The position numbers were made by a program, and so were the translations under genes. A stretch of DNA of 10,893 nucleotides from Chloroflexota bacterium. Its GTDB lineage: Bacteria; Chloroflexota; Dehalococcoidia; Lucifugimonadales; Lucifugimonadaceae. The notes under the pieces are model-generated. The model did not search any database. It was not told the DNA's origin and saw only the letters and a list, made by a program, of their open reading frames with translations. Positions 7,553 through 10,893 of this stretch are shown here, piece by piece. Where the stretch lies: assembly GCA_002712125.1 (NCBI GenBank), contig PASL01000019.1, forward strand, positions 54,531-65,423, in the 5' to 3' direction. How positions within the stretch are numbered: position 1 is the first letter of the stretch; every line of letters starts with the position of its first letter.

Positions 7553-8728
7553 TTATTTCTTTTGACCTCTCTGCGCCCATTCTGAATTTACAAACATATT
7601 CAGTCCTGGATCAGCCATGACTTTCGAGTTAGTTAATTCAGGAGGATTTGAAAGAATAAAATCTTCATCTAACTCTATACCCCAACCAGGCTTATCTGGT
7701 ACAGGGAAATATCCATCAACAACTTCTGGGTAACCTGATCCTGCTTTTTTTACATGTGGGTCAGCAAAGTCATTAAAATGTTCTAAAATCTTTACATTTC
7801 TTAGTGTAAGACATAAATGCAACGCTGCCATAGTAGAAACTATACCTCCAACATTATGAGGAGCAACCATTATTGAATATGATTCTGCAGTTGAAGCAAT
7901 CTTTTTAGTTTCTAAAATACCTCCACTTTGAGTAATATCTGGTTGAAGCACATCTACACTTTGAGTGCTCCATAATTCTCTAAATTCTGGTGCACCATAC
8001 AACCTTTCTCCAGTTGCTATAGGCAAGGATGTATGCTGTCTAACAGATTTTAATGCAGGTATATCCCCTGGTCTAACAGGCTCTTCAATCCAGCCAATAT
8101 TATATTTTTCAATAAATCTAGCAATTTCTCTTGCTTGTAATGGAGCAAATCTACCATGCATCTCAATCATAATTTGAGCTTGAGTACCAGCAACTGATGC
8201 AACAGCCTCTATTAGGTCTAATGACCTATAGAATTCTGGCCTTTCAAGTTCTAAATCTCCATTTCCAAATGGATCAAACTTCATTGCTTTATAGCCCTTA
8301 TCCAAAACTTTTTCTGCAGCAGTAGCATATTGTTCAGGAGATCTTTCAACTGTATACCATCCATTTGCATAAGCCTGAACTTTGTCTTTTACTTGACCGC
8401 CTAAAAGCCTATATACTGGTTGATTACATGATTTTCCAATGATATCCCAAAATGCAAGTTCTACCAAAGCTAGGCCAGTATAAACTACCTCTCCTGGCTT
8501 ACCAAAATCTTCTAAAGTCATTCTCCTGTAAAGAGCTTCTACATCAAAAGGATCATGGCCAATAAAATGCCTCTCGACATCTTTTAGATACTGTGTGACT
8601 GTATGAGTTTTACCTAACACCCTAGCCTCTCCAATACCAGTTATACCTTCATCTGTTTCAATAATGCAATAAGTTAAATTTCTCCAAGGTGTTCCTAGTA
8701 CCAAAGTCTTAAAACTTGTTGTTTTCAT
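7553..8728 (-). CDS. Enolase-superfamily acid-sugar dehydratase-like protein (gluconate/galactonate dehydratase type)
   Basis: This 391-residue cytoplasmic protein belongs to the mandelate racemase/muconate-lactonizing group of the enolase superfamily. These enzymes remove a proton alpha to a carboxylate with Mg2+ help. Expected metal ligands are Glu189 (IEMHGRF), Glu215 (IEEPV) and Glu241 (TGERL). His191 in EMHGR and His291 in APHN, the latter paired with Asp264 in QPDIT, match the two-histidine arrangement of acid-sugar dehydratases such as E. coli galactonate dehydratase. AYANGWY (119-125) and GYKAMKFDPFG (145-155) closely resemble gluconate dehydratases such as the Sulfolobus enzyme, as I recall it. 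The likely reaction is dehydration of a sugar acid to a 2-keto-3-deoxy acid; the exact substrate cannot be read. AGGAG at 8737-8733 lies 4 nt before the ATG. It follows the ThDP enzyme by 29 nt and precedes proS by 7 nt. Many paralogues of this family are reported in SAR202 genomes. Confidence 0.88.
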   Translation of the reverse strand: MKTTSFKTLVLGTPWRNLTYCIIETDEGITGIGEARVLGKTHTVTQYLKDVERHFIGHDPFDVEALYRRMTLEDFGKPGEVVYTGLALVELAFWDIIGKSCNQPVYRLLGGQVKDKVQAYANGWYTVERSPEQYATAAEKVLDKGYKAMKFDPFGNGDLELERPEFYRSLDLIEAVASVAGTQAQIMIEMHGRFAPLQAREIARFIEKYNIGWIEEPVRPGDIPALKSVRQHTSLPIATGERLYGAPEFRELWSTQSVDVLQPDITQSGGILETKKIASTAESYSIMVAPHNVGGIVSTMAALHLCLTLRNVKILEHFNDFADPHVKKAGSGYPEVVDGYFPVPDKPGWGIELDEDFILSNPPELTNSKVMADPGLNMFVNSEWAQRGQKK

Positions 8729-8757
8729 AATTCTCCTTTATTCATAAACTTTATATT

Positions 8758-10446
8758 TTATTCAGAATATATTGACATTTCATCACTCTGCTTTGTACTG
8801 ACATCAAGTAGGACACTTTTTCCCTCTTCAAAGTTTACTCTTTTTGCCTCGGCAAGTGATTTACCAATTTCGTTAGGTTCAGTAATTTTTATTCCTACCC
8901 CTCCTAGACCTTCTGCAATAGCAGCATAATCTCCGGTCATATTTCCTGCATCAAAACCTTCCATAGCTGTAGGCATATGGTGATTATACCCTCCCATGGT
9001 TTTATTGTTTAATACTATGGTAGTAATGGGTGCGCCACATCTATTTGCTGTCTCAAGATCAAGACCAGACATCCCAAATGCTGCATCACCCATAAAATTA
9101 ACACAAAATTTGGACGGATCTGCAATTTTTGCACCAATCATTAAAGGTATTCCATATCCTAAATGTGTACTCTTCCCCCAACCAATATAGCTATGAGGAA
9201 CTGTAGCTGTATAAAATGGCATAATTTCGTCTCTTGGATGACCTGCATCATGAGTCATAATTGTATTTTCATGATCAACATTTTTGTTAATTTCATTTAT
9301 TAATCTATAAGGATTAATAGGAACATCATCAGAATTTAGTAATTTGTCAAAGTCACTTAACCATTCTTCTTTAACACGATTAATTTCGTTCTCAAGAATT
9401 GTATTTTTTTCTCTACCATTTTCTCCTAAAATTGACTTTGCCTCATCAATCATCATACATAAAGTTTTTCTTGCATCTCCAATCAAACCTATTTCTGTAG
9501 GATATTGCTTGTCTATATCTTCATAATTATTTGTCGAGTGAATTATAGTTTTACCTTTTGGAATGTCTATACCATAATTTGTAACAGTCAAACTTGCCCC
9601 AATAGCAAACAAAACATCGCTTTCATACAACCACTTAAAAACTCCTTTTGGTGCAGTTCTATTAGCAGAACCTAAGGATAATGGATGTCTTTCGTCAAAA
9701 GCAGATTTACCTGGCATTGTTGTAATAACCGGAATTTGTAATAATTCAGCTAATTCTTTAAGTTTTTCTGTTGCCGCAGAATACAAAATACCTTGTCCAG
9801 CCCAAATTACAGGATTATCAGCATTAATTATTTTCTTTATTGCTATTCTTAAATCTTCTTTTGCAGGTGCTGCTAAATATGACTTAGGAGAATGAAAATT
9901 TTCCATACCCAATATTTGACCTTTTTCTTTCTTGACTTCAATTTCACTAAGACTTCTAGGAATTTCCAAAAGCACTGGACCAGGACGGCCGTTTTTTAGA
10001 GCAGAGAAAGCTCTTCTCATAAGAGAAGGTAAACGGTGATATGAATTTACAGATGCAGACCATTTTGTTATATTTTTATAATTTTCAGTTGATGTAAAAT
10101 TAGGATAAACATCTTCTTTTTCGATGGATTGTCCTTCTGGTAAAAATAATATAGGAACTCCATCTGCCCAAGCCTGCGCTATACCACCGAATGCATTTTC
10201 AGCACCAGGACCATGTTGACATGCAAAAACACCATATTTACCTTTTTCTGCCATTAACCTAGAATAACCATCAGCTGCCATAATTCCTCCCCTCTCCTGT
10301 CTAAAAACTACTGGCCTTACTCCAAACTTCGCACATGATTCAATTAATGGGTTATTAGGGAAACATGCTAACCACTCAACACCTTCACTTTTTAATGTGT
10401 AAGCTATAAGATCAAATCCATTGCTTATTTTTTCAATATCATTCAT
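8758..10446 (-). CDS. Thiamine-diphosphate-dependent enzyme, acetolactate synthase-like, substrate unknown
   Basis: This 562-residue protein has the three-domain layout of the acetolactate synthase/pyruvate decarboxylase superfamily. The PYR domain (about 10-170) carries the catalytic glutamate, Glu51, in RQERGGIMAADGYSRL, then CQHGPGAENAFGGIAQAW. A middle Rossmann-like domain (about 195-345) contains PVIWAGQGILYSAATEKL. The PP domain (about 375-550) has the cofactor and Mg2+ motif starting at GDA (453-455) and ending at the Asn pair NN (480-481). GDA replaces the usual GDG, and the loop before it reads GWGKSTHLGYG (422-432) instead of the acetolactate synthase GLGTMG type. These point to a separate, poorly characterised subfamily rather than true IlvB, and no small regulatory subunit gene lies nearby. 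It probably decarboxylates or ligates a 2-keto acid. AGGAG at 10457-10453 lies 6 nt before the ATG. It heads the minus-strand run, divergent from ftsZ. Confidence 0.88.
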   Translation of the reverse strand: MNDIEKISNGFDLIAYTLKSEGVEWLACFPNNPLIESCAKFGVRPVVFRQERGGIMAADGYSRLMAEKGKYGVFACQHGPGAENAFGGIAQAWADGVPILFLPEGQSIEKEDVYPNFTSTENYKNITKWSASVNSYHRLPSLMRRAFSALKNGRPGPVLLEIPRSLSEIEVKKEKGQILGMENFHSPKSYLAAPAKEDLRIAIKKIINADNPVIWAGQGILYSAATEKLKELAELLQIPVITTMPGKSAFDERHPLSLGSANRTAPKGVFKWLYESDVLFAIGASLTVTNYGIDIPKGKTIIHSTNNYEDIDKQYPTEIGLIGDARKTLCMMIDEAKSILGENGREKNTILENEINRVKEEWLSDFDKLLNSDDVPINPYRLINEINKNVDHENTIMTHDAGHPRDEIMPFYTATVPHSYIGWGKSTHLGYGIPLMIGAKIADPSKFCVNFMGDAAFGMSGLDLETANRCGAPITTIVLNNKTMGGYNHHMPTAMEGFDAGNMTGDYAAIAEGLGGVGIKITEPNEIGKSLAEAKRVNFEEGKSVLLDVSTKQSDEMSIYSE

Positions 10447-10612
10447 TTTTTTCTCCTAATTTAATTTAAAAATAACAAAAATTGTCAAATCTCGTATTAA
10501 AACCTCTAAGATTCTAACTTATAAGTAGTAATAAAATCATTAAGAAATATGATTTATTTTCTATTTATATAAAAAAATAACAATCAATAAATATAAAAAA
10601 TGAGTTTTTATT
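10447..10612. promoter_or_regulatory. Divergent start region between the ThDP enzyme gene and ftsZ
   Basis: This 166 bp, very AT-rich spacer must hold promoters for both directions. On the minus side I can support only the ribosome binding site AGGAG at 10457-10453. A perfect TTGACA lies at 10488-10483, but a -10 at normal spacing (ATTAAA, 10465-10460) would start RNA inside that ribosome binding site, so this pair is doubtful. On the plus side TTAAAA (10497-10502) and TATAAG (10520-10525), 17 bp apart, are a weak ftsZ promoter candidate. No terminator, operator-like repeat or RNA gene is apparent. Confidence 0.4.
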
Positions 10613-10893
10613 ATGATAAATGATGATTTAGAGAAAAAAATTGATGTACAGAATACAGTCGGAACAGCAAATATAAAGGTTGTTGGAGTTGGTGGAGGCG
10701 GCCAAAATGCAGTCAACAGAATGTATAAAGAGCGAGTGGAGGGAGTTGAGTATATTTCTGTCAACACAGACTCACAAGCTTTAGAACATTCTGAAATACC
10801 ACTTAAATTACGAGTAGGAGATCAGACTGCAAGAGGCTTGGGTGTTGGCGGTGATCCATCTAAAGGTAGACAATGTCACGAAGAAGATAGAGA
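10613..10893 (+). CDS. ftsZ: Cell division protein FtsZ, N-terminal part (continues past the right edge)
   Basis: FtsZ is the tubulin-like GTPase that polymerises into the division ring at mid-cell. Only the first 93 residues are present. I translated them from the ATG at 10613, in a frame open to the window edge. A 20-residue lead is followed by [17 protein letters not shown] (21-37), the first nucleotide-binding loop, then [11 protein letters not shown] (47-57) and [15 protein letters not shown] (74-88), all in FtsZ order and spacing. Gln31 takes the place where many FtsZ proteins have Cys, Ser or Asn. This style of N-terminus is like Chloroflexota FtsZ. No ftsA or ftsQ lies upstream; the gene is the first of its own unit, divergent from the ThDP enzyme. 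No good ribosome binding site precedes the ATG. The tubulin signature GGGTGTG would lie beyond the edge and cannot be checked here. Confidence 0.94.
   Translation, partial: MINDDLEKKIDVQNTVGTANIKVVGVGGGGQNAVNRMYKERVEGVEYISVNTDSQALEHSEIPLKLRVGDQTARGLGVGGDPSKGRQCHEEDR

Noticed and set aside
7553..10446. The dehydratase/ThDP pair as a recent horizontal insertion
   Set aside because: No mobile genes, direct repeats or tRNA border it, and base composition by eye matches the neighbours.
10460..10488. TTGACA with ATTAAA as the promoter of the ThDP enzyme gene
   Set aside because: The -35 is perfect, but the resulting start would fall in the AGGAG ribosome binding site, leaving no usable leader.
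10561..10767. 68-codon open frame on the minus strand over the ftsZ start
   Set aside because: It is antisense to the well-conserved FtsZ nucleotide-binding region, has no family resemblance, and is a by-product of the ftsZ codons.
1..10893. Defence system, CRISPR array, prophage or toxin-antitoxin module
   Set aside because: All coding space is accounted for by housekeeping, metabolic and transport genes, and no repeat array or small gene pair is visible.

Overview
The window is AT-rich bacterial DNA, roughly one-third G+C by eye. It is almost fully coding. One long run of eight genes lies on the minus strand, and the start of a ninth, ftsZ, lies on the plus strand at the right edge. No tRNA, rRNA, CRISPR array, insertion sequence or phage gene is visible. 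Several features suggest a free-living, probably marine member of the Chloroflexota, with SAR202-type bacteria the best guess. These are the short IF-2 (597 aa), the FtsZ N-terminus, the low G+C, and an acid-sugar-dehydratase-like enolase-superfamily gene next to an uncharacterised thiamine-diphosphate (ThDP) enzyme. The assignment is an inference from style and family content, not a demonstrated one.

Layout, read in the direction of minus-strand transcription (right to left). The 166 bp gap between ftsZ and the ThDP enzyme (10447-10612) is a divergent start region. Next come a ThDP-dependent enzyme (8758-10446), an enolase-superfamily dehydratase (7553-8728) and prolyl-tRNA synthetase proS (5851-7545). 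The gaps between these three are 29 and 7 nt, so they look co-transcribed. A 124 bp spacer follows, holding a probable extended -10 promoter, a strong intrinsic terminator hairpin with a U-tract, and the real TTG start of nusA. After it comes the conserved translation/transcription block nusA - infB - rbfA - truB (1047-5726). The run ends with a CPA2-type cation/proton antiporter that starts at a TTG 15 nt after truB and runs off the left edge.

How the genes fit together. NusA (transcription elongation/termination), IF-2 (initiation), RbfA (30S maturation), TruB (tRNA pseudouridine 55) and ProRS form a gene-expression module. The dehydratase and ThDP enzyme look like a small catabolic pair: one would produce a 2-keto acid, and the other belongs to a superfamily that decarboxylates or ligates 2-keto acids. 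Their link to proS is by position only.

The most interesting signal is the nusA leader. The terminator sits between the likely promoter and the nusA start, with no room for a promoter after it. Every nusA transcript must therefore read through it, which suggests attenuation, possibly autoregulation by NusA. The obvious upstream ATG of nusA lies inside the loop of this hairpin and is probably not used. I see no clearly new multi-gene system here. The other notable points are the uncharacterised ThDP/enolase pair, a 149-residue charged tail on NusA, and a pared-down nusA cluster that lacks rimP and rnpM (ylxR).
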